Assembly (NCBI GenBank): GCA_041494805.1
Contig: JBGQBN010000010.1
Location: 1 to 64,000 of the forward strand
Reading direction: 5' to 3'
Length of the DNA stretch: 64,000 nt
Source: JBGQBN01 sp041494805
GTDB lineage: Bacteria > Acidobacteriota > Terriglobia > Terriglobales > Acidobacteriaceae
Part shown: piece after piece, positions 50,624 through 58,680 of the stretch
Numbering within the stretch: the stretch's first letter is position 1
Layout: each line of letters begins with the position of its first letter
The notes under the pieces: model-generated
What the model saw: the letters and a program-made list of their open reading frames with translations, nothing else
Told to the model about the DNA's origin: nothing
Databases searched by the model: none
Position numbers and translations under genes: made by a program

Positions 50624-51154
50624 ATGGAAAATGGGCGGGGTGGTAGCAACGGAAACAAGAACCTTCCAGGCAGGAATGATCCGCATGTGCAAGAGGTAGT
50701 AAAGGCCGCGCACGAAGAACTCAGGCAGCTCATGCTGCAGCGTGCGGAGGTCATGAAGCGGATCGGAACCGTCAAACAAACGATCGTTGGATTGGCCAAC
50801 CTATTCGGCGATGAAGTGCTTAGTGAAGAGTTGCTGGAACTGGTGGACCGCAAGAGTGGGGGACGGCAGCCGGGATTCACGAAAGCTTGCCGGATGGTAC
50901 TGATGGAGGCGGAACGGCCACTGGGGGCGCGCGAGGTGTGTGAGCAGATCCAACAGCGCATCCCTCCGGTTTTGCTGCGGCACAAGGATCCACTGGCGTC
51001 GGTGACCACGGTGCTGAACCGGCTGGTGGAATACGGCGAAGCGCGAACCGTGGTCCGCGAGAACGGGCGGCGGGCGTGGCAGTGGGTTTCAGATCCCGAG
51101 AACAGCAGTTTCGGGCGTCCCCGCGGCAGCGAAAACGTCGTGCCGGGATTGTGA
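50624..51154 (+). CDS. Helical DNA-binding-like hypothetical protein
   Basis: ATG 50624 follows GGAGG, and I prefer it to the GTG/ATG region at 50582. The 176-residue product has a basic, Gly/Asn-rich leader, and a helical coiled-coil stretch (EVVKAAHEELRQLMLQRAEVMKR). A C-terminal winged-helix-like part (about 85-150) has MVLMEAERPLGAREVCEQIQ and ASVTTVLNRLVEYGEARTV, resembling the HARE-HTH/restriction-linked helix-turn-helix fold. Function unknown. Confidence 0.65.
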   Translation: MENGRGGSNGNKNLPGRNDPHVQEVVKAAHEELRQLMLQRAEVMKRIGTVKQTIVGLANLFGDEVLSEELLELVDRKSGGRQPGFTKACRMVLMEAERPLGAREVCEQIQQRIPPVLLRHKDPLASVTTVLNRLVEYGEARTVVRENGRRAWQWVSDPENSSFGRPRGSENVVPGL

Positions 51155-51174
51155 CCAGACGATCATAGGTGTAG

Positions 51175-51196
51175 GGACAGCCGCCCTCGGCTGTCC
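51175..51196. repeat. Short hairpin repeat between convergent genes
   Basis: GGACAGCCG (51175-51183) and CGGCTGTCC (51188-51196) form a perfect 9-bp stem with loop CCCT. A second, weaker, repeat-like segment (GAGCGAAGCTC) follows at about 51201. No T-run follows. It is probably a dispersed repeat that may also serve as a bidirectional terminator. Confidence 0.5.
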
Positions 51197-51271
51197 AGCT
51201 GAGCGAAGCTCGGCCCTCTCCGCTAGAGCTACGTCAAGATCAGAATGCGGGCGAGGGCTGTTCTTCCTGAC

Positions 51272-51985
51272 CTAAGCCGGCGGCAGCAACATTCCCTTTT
51301 CCAGATGCCGAGTGACGTGCGCGTAGGAAGCCGCATGGGGATCATGCGTTACCATCACAACGGTTTTGTGAAAATCCTCATTTAGACGTTTGAGGATCTC
51401 GAGCACTTCGGTGGCGGAGTGGCTGTCGAGGTCGCCGGTGGGCTCGTCGGCGAGCAGCAGGGTGGGGTCGCTGACGATGGCGCGGGCGATGGCCACGCGC
51501 TGTTCCTGTCCGCCCGAGAGCTGCTTGGGAAGGTGGTTCACGCGGTCTTCCAGGCCAACCAGTTTCAGGGCGGTCATCACGTGCTCACGTCGTTGCTGTG
51601 CGTTGAGCTTGGTGAGCAGGAGCGGCAGTTCGACATTTTCGAAGGCGGTGAGCACGGGAATCAGATTGAACGTCTGGAAGACGTAGCCGATGTGCTCGTT
51701 GCGCCAGTGGGCGGACTGGGAATCGCTGAAGCGGAAAATGTTCTCGCCCAGCACCAGCAGTTCACCCGAGGTGGGCCCGTCGATGGCGGCGATCATATTC
51801 AGCAGCGTAGTCTTGCCCGAGCCGGAAGGACCCATGAGGGCAAGAAACTCTCCGGTGGCAATTTCGATGGAAACATCGTCTAGCGCTTTCACTTCGAAGG
51901 CGTCGCGCTTGAAAATCTTGCTGACGTTGCTCGCCTGGACGACCTTGGTCTGAGTGGCGGTACGTGGAAGAGTAGCTGTGCTCAT
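51272..51985 (-). CDS. MacB/LolD-type ABC exporter ATPase
   Basis: A 237-residue ATPase with Walker A (GPSGSGKTT), signature LSGGQEQR and Walker B LLLADEPTGDLD. Its sequence VNHLPKQLSGGQ is typical of the MacB/LolD group. It ends the four-gene set permease-permease-adaptor-ATPase, 2 bases after the adaptor gene. It powers export of an unknown substrate across the envelope. Confidence 0.93.
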   Translation of the reverse strand: MSTATLPRTATQTKVVQASNVSKIFKRDAFEVKALDDVSIEIATGEFLALMGPSGSGKTTLLNMIAAIDGPTSGELLVLGENIFRFSDSQSAHWRNEHIGYVFQTFNLIPVLTAFENVELPLLLTKLNAQQRREHVMTALKLVGLEDRVNHLPKQLSGGQEQRVAIARAIVSDPTLLLADEPTGDLDSHSATEVLEILKRLNEDFHKTVVMVTHDPHAASYAHVTRHLEKGMLLPPA

Positions 51986-51987
51986 GA

Positions 51988-53346
51988 TTATCCCTTAATC
52001 TTGATTTTGTCGCCGTCTTTCAGATCTTGCGGGGCCGTGGTGATGACGTCCTCGCCTCCGTTCAGGCCTTGCACCAGCAGACCGCCACTGCGTTGGGACA
52101 AGACCTTTACCTCCCGCATCAGGGCTTTGCCGTTGAAGGCCAGGAAGACAACTTTCTTGCCGTTGCGATCACGGAGCGCGGTCGCGGGCACGAAGACACC
52201 TTGAGGCTGAGAGCCCGTGCCCTTTGCTTCGTTGGCTTGGAACTTGACCGTCGCGTTCATCTCCGGACGCAAATACGCGTCCGGGTTCAGAATCTGAGTC
52301 TTGATTTGCACGGTGGCCTTCTGGCGGTTGGCCTCGGGTGAAATCTCGGCGATGATGCCGTCGTACTTGCGGTCAGGAAACGCATCTACCGTGACGATAC
52401 CCTTCTGGTTGTGACCGAGTTTGGCAAAGTCATCCTGGGCAATGTCGAGTTCGACCTGCAGATCGTTCAAGTCGGCCAGTGCCACTACCGATCCTTGCGG
52501 GCCACCTTCCGCGGAGCTGGCAAACTGGGCGGTGATCAGTTCGCCTTTTTCGGCCGTGCGCTCAAGAATAGTGCCGGTGACTGGGGCCCGAATCAGCGTG
52601 GCATCCAACAGTGACTTGGCGTAAGCTTCCTGCCCCTCGGCCTGGGTCAGCGCCCCTTTGGCGCGAGCGATCTCTTCAGCGCGAGGGCCGAGCTTATACA
52701 ACTGGAAGGTTTTCTCCAGAGAATTCACCCGCTGCTGGTCGGCCTCAAATTTGGCGGTGGTGTCATCGAGGGCCTGTTTGGAGAGCACACCTTGTCCGGC
52801 CAGATCTTTGGTCCGGTCGAGCGTGAGCTTATCGTTGGCCAGGGTGGCACGAGCTTCGTCCAGATTGTGCTGGGCTTGCTGAATTTCCTCGGGGCGGGAG
52901 CCATTCTGCAGTTCCTGCAGATACGCTCTCGCATTTTCTGCCGCGCCGTGGGCTTGCTGGTACTGGGCACGGAATTCGTCATCTTCCAGGCGGACGAGGA
53001 CCTGGCCTTCCTTGACCTTGTCGCCTTTCTCTACGCCGATCCAGGCTACGCGGCCAGTGACTTTTGAGTTCACGTTGATCTTGTGGTGGGCCACGATGTA
53101 GCCGCTGGCGGAGAGAACGATTCCTCCGACCTCTCCGCTTTCCGCGGTCGCCCGCGCGACGTCGACCTCTAGAGCATCCGCTGAAAACAGACGGTAGGCG
53201 AGTACGCTCAGGCTTAGGAGTGCCACTACGGCAATCCCTATGATGATGTAGCGCCGAGCCCAGACGGGGGGCTCGCCTCCGTCGGCTGGCGACGAGCGAT
53301 CAATGCGCAGACCATGGAGTTCTTCGTGTTTGGCGTCAATGGGCAT
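51988..53346 (-). CDS. HlyD/MacA-like periplasmic adaptor
   Basis: A 452-residue membrane-fusion protein. One N-terminal helix lies at about 32-53, then a biotinyl-lipoyl-like start (VHHKINVNSKVTGRVAW-like, VKEGQVLVRLED). A long coiled-coil hairpin runs about 125-245, and beta-barrel and C-terminal domains follow (APVTGTILERTAEKGE, LRPEMNATVKFQ). It links the permease pair to an outer-membrane channel that is not encoded nearby. In the same operon as the permeases. Confidence 0.92.
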   Translation of the reverse strand: MPIDAKHEELHGLRIDRSSPADGGEPPVWARRYIIIGIAVVALLSLSVLAYRLFSADALEVDVARATAESGEVGGIVLSASGYIVAHHKINVNSKVTGRVAWIGVEKGDKVKEGQVLVRLEDDEFRAQYQQAHGAAENARAYLQELQNGSRPEEIQQAQHNLDEARATLANDKLTLDRTKDLAGQGVLSKQALDDTTAKFEADQQRVNSLEKTFQLYKLGPRAEEIARAKGALTQAEGQEAYAKSLLDATLIRAPVTGTILERTAEKGELITAQFASSAEGGPQGSVVALADLNDLQVELDIAQDDFAKLGHNQKGIVTVDAFPDRKYDGIIAEISPEANRQKATVQIKTQILNPDAYLRPEMNATVKFQANEAKGTGSQPQGVFVPATALRDRNGKKVVFLAFNGKALMREVKVLSQRSGGLLVQGLNGGEDVITTAPQDLKDGDKIKIKG

Positions 53347-53369
53347 TTTGTCTAAAGATGACTACGCAT

Positions 53370-54533
53370 CTAGCCGCGCAACGCATTCAGGATGTTCTGC
53401 CGGGCGGCATGCCATGCCGGAGCCATGCCCCCAAACAGCCCCATGACGACGGCGAAAATGGTTGCACTCATGACGACCCTCGTGGTCATGCGCAGACTAA
53501 ACACGGCCTCGCTGAACGTCACAGGATTGGACGTGCCCGTGGTCATGCCATTGAACGGCAACATCAGCACGATGCCAACCGTCGCTCCAAGCAAGGCCAG
53601 CATCAGCGACTCCAGAACAAACGAAGTCAAGATGCTGGGGCGCGAAAAGCCCAGCACCCGCAGGGTCGCAATCTCCCGGGAGCGGTAAGCAACCGCCGCG
53701 TACATGGTGTTCATGGCGGCGAAGCAGGAGCCGACGGCCATCACGAAGGCCACGACAAATCCCACAAACTTGATGGGTCCTCCAGTGCTCGTCTGCTGGG
53801 CGTAGTAATCAGGTTCCAGCATACCGTTGAGTTTCAACCTTTGGTCGTCCGTGACCTGGTTCTTCAGGGCATTGGCAGAGAGCTGGTCGGTCGCGCGAAT
53901 CAGGACCGACGAATACGTCGTCCTGTCGAAATCGGATGCGAGCTGGTTGACGTCGGCCCAGACCTCGGATTCGTGCGCCGAGCCGCCGGAATCAAAAATG
54001 CCTACAACTTGCCAGGGACCCTTGCCGATCCAGATGGAGTCACCGATATTGGCTTGACCAAAGCGCTGGTGCACAGACTTGCTTACCACGATTTCCCGTT
54101 GCCCGGGAGTGAACCAGCGGCCAGCGGCAAGCTTCACCTCCGGACGCATCTGAATCCCCTGCGACGTGAGGAACCGGACAGTGACATTAGTTTCTCCGGT
54201 CCCATCGAGCCTGGGCAAAACAATGACCAAAATGTCCTCGCCTGAAACCATCGGATCTCCCTGGCTGTTGCGTGCGATCCCGGGCAGGTCCCTAATCACC
54301 TGCATGGCGTCGCGATCCACGCCTCCCGCAGCCAACTCGGAGTTAGATCCCTTGCGCAGCACGAGTACGTTGTTGGGATCACCGCTAGTGGTGAAGGCGT
54401 CACGCAAGCCGGCAAGCAGGGCCAGGATAAAAATGGCGGTGGCCACGGTGAGCGCAATGCCCAGCGCAGTCATCACTGTCGCGCCCTTGCGCAGCACCAG
54501 GTTGCGGATGTTATAGGAAATGGGAACTGCCAT
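53370..54533 (-). CDS. MacB/FtsX-type ABC permease
   Basis: I take the ATG at 54533, because GGAGAG precedes it by 6 bases and the frame's first ATG (54545) lies next to the previous stop. The 387-residue protein has one N-terminal helix (about 15-37). A large periplasmic MacB core follows, then three C-terminal helices (about 260-285, 310-335, 350-375) of the FtsX permease domain. Confidence 0.9.
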   Translation of the reverse strand: MAVPISYNIRNLVLRKGATVMTALGIALTVATAIFILALLAGLRDAFTTSGDPNNVLVLRKGSNSELAAGGVDRDAMQVIRDLPGIARNSQGDPMVSGEDILVIVLPRLDGTGETNVTVRFLTSQGIQMRPEVKLAAGRWFTPGQREIVVSKSVHQRFGQANIGDSIWIGKGPWQVVGIFDSGGSAHESEVWADVNQLASDFDRTTYSSVLIRATDQLSANALKNQVTDDQRLKLNGMLEPDYYAQQTSTGGPIKFVGFVVAFVMAVGSCFAAMNTMYAAVAYRSREIATLRVLGFSRPSILTSFVLESLMLALLGATVGIVLMLPFNGMTTGTSNPVTFSEAVFSLRMTTRVVMSATIFAVVMGLFGGMAPAWHAARQNILNALRG

Positions 54534-54545
54534 TCGTCTCTCCAC

Positions 54546-55697
54546 TCAACCGATGTGCCGTAATCCTTCCACGATATTGCCTCGCGAGGCATGGTAGGCC
54601 GGCACAAAGGCGCTCACGAATCCAACCGTCGCTGCCGCCAGCATCGCTACCAGCACCGTCATGCCAGTAATTTTGATGTTGCTGAAGAAGAAGCCACCCT
54701 GCGGCGATTGCGCCATGAGCCAAATAAGGCCAGGAGTTGCTATCACACCCAGCAGTCCTCCAGCTAATGCCACACTCACCGCTTCGCCAATGAACAAACC
54801 AAGGACTGTGCGCCGCGTGAAACCCAACGTCTTGAGCACGGACACTTCCCGCGTGCGCTCACGGATCGACATCGCAATGGTATTGGCCGAAACGAGCAGT
54901 GTCGCAAAAACGACCGCCGCGCAGATGCTCAGGATGAACGCCTTCACATTTCCCATCATGGCGATCCAGCCTAGCCCGAAGGCTTTCTCGCTCTCACTCT
55001 TGGTGGCCCGGTCCGCATTCCGGAATTCCGCGTCAATCGCTTTGGCGACCTGAGGTACGGATTGCGGAGAATCGGCAAGCACGCCGTAGAATCCGACCAT
55101 GCCTTTGACGGGCTTATAGGCTTCCTCTATATAGGTGTTATCGAAATACAGCGTCTCCGTCTTGGCCGGCGCGGTGAAAATTCCACGGATCGTCAACTCC
55201 AGGTCAAAGGGGAAGATGGTGCCCTTGATGAAGATGCGGTCCCCGACCTTCCACCCGTGTTGCTTGGCCAGGTCGGCGTCCACTACGCAGCCCGCACGGT
55301 CTCTTTGCCAGGCCTCGAGTTGGTCCTGCGGGATGTGAAAGTCCCTATATACCGAAAACAACTCCTGCGGGTCGGTGCCAAACTGGGCGAACTGCTTCTC
55401 CTTGTTGGCATCTTTGTACGTTCCGCCAAACCATCTTTCCGGAACTACGCTCTTGACCCCGGGAAGAGCACGGATCTTTTCCCGATAATAGGCTGGGATG
55501 GAGAAGACCAGCGATACTTTATTGCGCACAATCACGCGCTGCGTGGATTCGGCACTACCCTCGTCAATGTAAAAAGCACGCCAGATTGTCATCATGAAGG
55601 TGAGCAGCAGCAGAGAAAAACCGATGCTCAGCACGGTCAAGATACTGCGGCGCTTGTTGCGGAATGCATTCTTGCGGACAAAGCGAGCCAAGGTCAT
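54546..55697 (-). CDS. MacB/FtsX-type ABC permease, first of pair
   Basis: MTLARFVRKNAFRNKRRSIL at 55697 is the normal N-terminus of this family, with CGGAG 8 bases before; the frame continues to 55742 without a signal. The 383-residue protein has one N-terminal helix, a periplasmic core domain, and three C-terminal helices with the FtsX pattern (LVSANTIAMSIRERTREVSVLKTLGF). The second permease gene starts 13 bases after its stop. Two permeases with a single ATPase suggest a heterodimer. Confidence 0.9.
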   Translation of the reverse strand: MTLARFVRKNAFRNKRRSILTVLSIGFSLLLLTFMMTIWRAFYIDEGSAESTQRVIVRNKVSLVFSIPAYYREKIRALPGVKSVVPERWFGGTYKDANKEKQFAQFGTDPQELFSVYRDFHIPQDQLEAWQRDRAGCVVDADLAKQHGWKVGDRIFIKGTIFPFDLELTIRGIFTAPAKTETLYFDNTYIEEAYKPVKGMVGFYGVLADSPQSVPQVAKAIDAEFRNADRATKSESEKAFGLGWIAMMGNVKAFILSICAAVVFATLLVSANTIAMSIRERTREVSVLKTLGFTRRTVLGLFIGEAVSVALAGGLLGVIATPGLIWLMAQSPQGGFFFSNIKITGMTVLVAMLAAATVGFVSAFVPAYHASRGNIVEGLRHIG

Positions 55698-56142
55698 GAC
55701 TGAACTCCGGGAGATACCGAACGACTCATGCCGATTGGGCATGCGGCACGATTATTAACAGGATAGACGATGAAGGCGGACTCGACAACCTGGTTCCAAC
55801 AATCTGGTTCCATCTTGCCGCCTGCCACATTTTCCTGCTTCGTCGTTCCTGCTGGACACGTGCAATCCAGCATGTGGCCATTATCGTCATCTCATGGGAA
55901 CGTCTGCCAGTGCAGATCGTCACCGGGCTCTGATGACAAATGTCACCCTAGCGAGAAGCTCTCAACAAATTCCATATCTCTCTATAGAGAACGACTCCGG
56001 CCAGTAAAGGTCACGGCTTCATTGCCAAAATTTGAGAACATTCCGACATTCCGGAGATGCAAGATCCCAGGTTGCCTGTATCTCCGGGATGCACTAGCAT
56101 GGCGCACGTTGTTTCCAGGCAGTGAGCGGTCGAGGGAAGAGC
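55698..56142. other. Divergent intergenic region with a 12-bp palindrome
   Basis: No gene is supported in 445 bases between the leftward ABC exporter operon and the rightward symporter gene. The perfect palindrome TCTCTATAGAGA lies at 55979-55990, with its core also found upstream of the gene at 47770. Confidence 0.5.
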
Positions 56143-57843
56143 ATGGTCCAAACGGCGGCGCATCTCACCCACAAAACCCTGGCCGGGGTTGACATTGCCA
56201 TCATCGCAATATACTTCGGTGTGATTTTTGCCATCGGCTTCTACTTCGCGCGTAAAGAACGCACCTCGACGGATTACTTCCTGGCCAGCCGCAATGTGGG
56301 TTGGTTTGCCATTGGAGCGTCACTGTTTGTCTCCAACATTTCCACTGAGCACTTCATCGGGCTGGCGGGATCGGGCGCCACCTCGGGGCTGGCCGTAGGC
56401 CACTTCGAATGGTTGGCCTGCCTGATCCTCTTGATATTGGGCTGGGTCTTCGTCCCGTTCTACCTGCGTTCCAATGTGTTCACTATGCCGGAGTTTCTGG
56501 AGCGGCGCTTCAGCCGGTCGTGTGCGGTGTATCTGGCGGGTATCTCAATCCTGGCCTATATATTCACGAAGATTTCGGTGCATCTTTACGCCGCCGCGGT
56601 AGTGCTGGAACGGGTGGTGGGCTGGAATCCGATGACGGCGGCCATCATCCTGGTGGTTGCCACCGGCATTTACACGATTGCCGGCGGGCTGGCGGCGGTG
56701 ATCTACACCGACCTGGTACAGACCCTCATTCTGATTGCCGGGGCGGTAATACTGACCTTCATTGGCTTGCACCGGGTGGGAGGATTCGAAGGACTTCGCG
56801 CGGCGGTCCCGGCCAACTACCTTCACATGATCAAATCGGCCGCCGATCCTGAGTTTCCGTGGACTGGCATCTTTTTCGGCGCGCCCATCTTGGGTATCTG
56901 GTACTGGTGTACCGACCAGGTGATCGTGCAGCGCGTGCTCTCTGCCAAAGATGAAGGACACGCCAAGGCAGCCACCATCTTTGCCGGTTTTCTCAAGATC
57001 CTGCCCGTGTTCATGCTGGTGTTGCCGGGACTGATCGCGGTGGCTCTCTACCGCGACATGTTCAGCTTCGGAGCGAACGGACAGGTGCTGAACGGTGATA
57101 TTGCGTATCCCACGCTCATCATCAATTTGCTGCCCACCGGACTGGTGGGGCTGATGATCGCGGCCCTGCTGGCGGCGCTGATGGGAGCCATGAGTTCAGT
57201 GTTCAACTCGGCCTCCACGCTGGTCACGCTGGACTTCTATAAAAAGCTCAAGCCGGACGCGAGCGAGGTGCAACTGGTCAGCTTCGGACGTGCGGCCACG
57301 GGGCTAATGGTGATTCTGGGGCTTTTGTGGGTGCCGTTCATTCACTTGATCAGCAGCCAGCTCTACATTTATCTGCAAAGCGTGCAGGCCTACATCAGTC
57401 CGCCGATCGCGTCGTGCTTCATTCTGGGGATTCTGTGGCCGCGGCTGAACGCGCAGGGTGCCATCAGTTCGTTGCTGACCGGTTTTGTGCTGGGTGGGGT
57501 GCGTTTCGTGCTGGAGATCATGGACCGCGCCGCCGGTGGCCGCTTCGACAGACCGGCGATCCGCTGGTTGATTGACATGAACTTTCTCCATTACGCCATC
57601 CTGATGTTTGTGATCTGCTCACTGGTATTGATCGGCGTGAGCTTGATGACCCCGGCCCCGGACCGCAAGAAGCTGGCTGGGCTGACCTTCGCAACCGTGG
57701 ACGACAAGATGGAGGTAACGCAGGTGGCGCGGACGATTCAGTACAAACCTGCCGCCGAAACGGCGCTCGAACACAGAATGAATGTTGTGTTCAGCCTGGC
57801 CCTGTGTGCGAGCGTGGTCGGGTTGTGGATCTACTTCCGGTAG
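56143..57843 (+). CDS. Sodium:solute symporter (SSS/SGLT family)
   Basis: A 566-residue carrier. The ATG at 56143 follows GAGGGA; a GTG at 56122 is the longer alternative. It has about 14 helices in the SSS pattern, beginning VDIAIIAIYFGVIFAIGFYFA. Landmarks are STDYFLASRNVGWFAIGASL and the SGLT-type GAMSSVFNSASTLVTLDFYK. The substrate is probably a sugar or a small organic acid (vertebrate SGLT-like subgroup), but cannot be told. A 183-residue gene follows after 6 bases. Confidence 0.9.
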   Translation: MVQTAAHLTHKTLAGVDIAIIAIYFGVIFAIGFYFARKERTSTDYFLASRNVGWFAIGASLFVSNISTEHFIGLAGSGATSGLAVGHFEWLACLILLILGWVFVPFYLRSNVFTMPEFLERRFSRSCAVYLAGISILAYIFTKISVHLYAAAVVLERVVGWNPMTAAIILVVATGIYTIAGGLAAVIYTDLVQTLILIAGAVILTFIGLHRVGGFEGLRAAVPANYLHMIKSAADPEFPWTGIFFGAPILGIWYWCTDQVIVQRVLSAKDEGHAKAATIFAGFLKILPVFMLVLPGLIAVALYRDMFSFGANGQVLNGDIAYPTLIINLLPTGLVGLMIAALLAALMGAMSSVFNSASTLVTLDFYKKLKPDASEVQLVSFGRAATGLMVILGLLWVPFIHLISSQLYIYLQSVQAYISPPIASCFILGILWPRLNAQGAISSLLTGFVLGGVRFVLEIMDRAAGGRFDRPAIRWLIDMNFLHYAILMFVICSLVLIGVSLMTPAPDRKKLAGLTFATVDDKMEVTQVARTIQYKPAAETALEHRMNVVFSLALCASVVGLWIYFR

Positions 57844-57849
57844 CTGAGG

Positions 57850-58401
57850 ATGCCACGTATCCGCAGCTTGAAGCCCAACGCCACCCGGGAGGAAGCCATG
57901 GAGCAGTTTTCTCCCGGCGGTCCGGTGGAGCTGCTACGAAGGGCGGCGTTCGGGCCGGTGCGGTCGGTGGCGGAGTTCTACGTTCCCTTCCGATTGTTTC
58001 AAGTAGAAATTCTGAACCGCGGCAAGCGCGATCAACGTGTGTTGGGCCTGGATGCGGTCAACGGAACGCTTGATCTCTACCACTTCGAGCAGTTGCCGAG
58101 CCCCGGCGAAATCATCCATGTCGAGACCCGCAACTGTCCGCCCGCATTGCTGGACGAAGTGCGGGGTAAGGAACTGGTGGTGGCCAAGGTCCGGCGACTG
58201 CTGTTTACTACCGGTTTCTTTCGGTTGCGGGATTTGCGCATCACCGCAGTGCCGGTCGCGGGAGAGATTTGTATTCCGTACTGGGTTGGATTTCGTGGCC
58301 GCGGGGTGCATGCTCGATTTGCGGTGATGGATGCGGTCCGGCGGCGGCTGGAAGGAGCCAAAGTGCGGCACTTGTTGCAAACCTGGCTGACTTCCATTTG
58401 A
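57850..58401 (+). CDS. Hypothetical protein of 183 residues
   Basis: The frame starts 6 bases after the symporter stop and is surely co-transcribed. The product is mixed alpha/beta with no membrane segment and no signal. SPGGPVELLRRAAFGPVRSVAEFYVPF and DLRITAVPVAGEICIPYWVGF are its most distinctive stretches. No family is known to me. Confidence 0.7.
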   Translation: MPRIRSLKPNATREEAMEQFSPGGPVELLRRAAFGPVRSVAEFYVPFRLFQVEILNRGKRDQRVLGLDAVNGTLDLYHFEQLPSPGEIIHVETRNCPPALLDEVRGKELVVAKVRRLLFTTGFFRLRDLRITAVPVAGEICIPYWVGFRGRGVHARFAVMDAVRRRLEGAKVRHLLQTWLTSI

Positions 58402-58680
58402 CCTTTTCGGGCTGAGGCCCGTGTCCAGTGCGCTTGGGGCAGGCCTGGAGGCCCGCTTTTTCCGGACGATTCGGGCGCTTGAGCCGGCACAATCCGAGAC
58501 AAACTTCCGGAATGGTCTCGGACAACTTGGAACAAGTTCTGTCAATTTTCCGAGTACTTTCGTAACTCACGATTCGGTACTGAGCGAGCTATTCTAAGCC
58601 TACCCTCTCCCCAAGGACTACGCCTGAGTTTACCCGGTGGAAGACGTGCTTGTTCTTCGCCTGTATGAGGCTAGGAAGAA

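Noticed and set aside
55770..56192. 140-codon plus-strand frame before the symporter
   Set aside because: Composition is unlike a protein (many Cys, Ser, Pro in poor order), and it runs into the true symporter start.
58408..58421. CGGGC-TGAG-GCCCG hairpin after the 183-residue gene
   Set aside because: A 5-bp stem without a following T-run is too weak to call.
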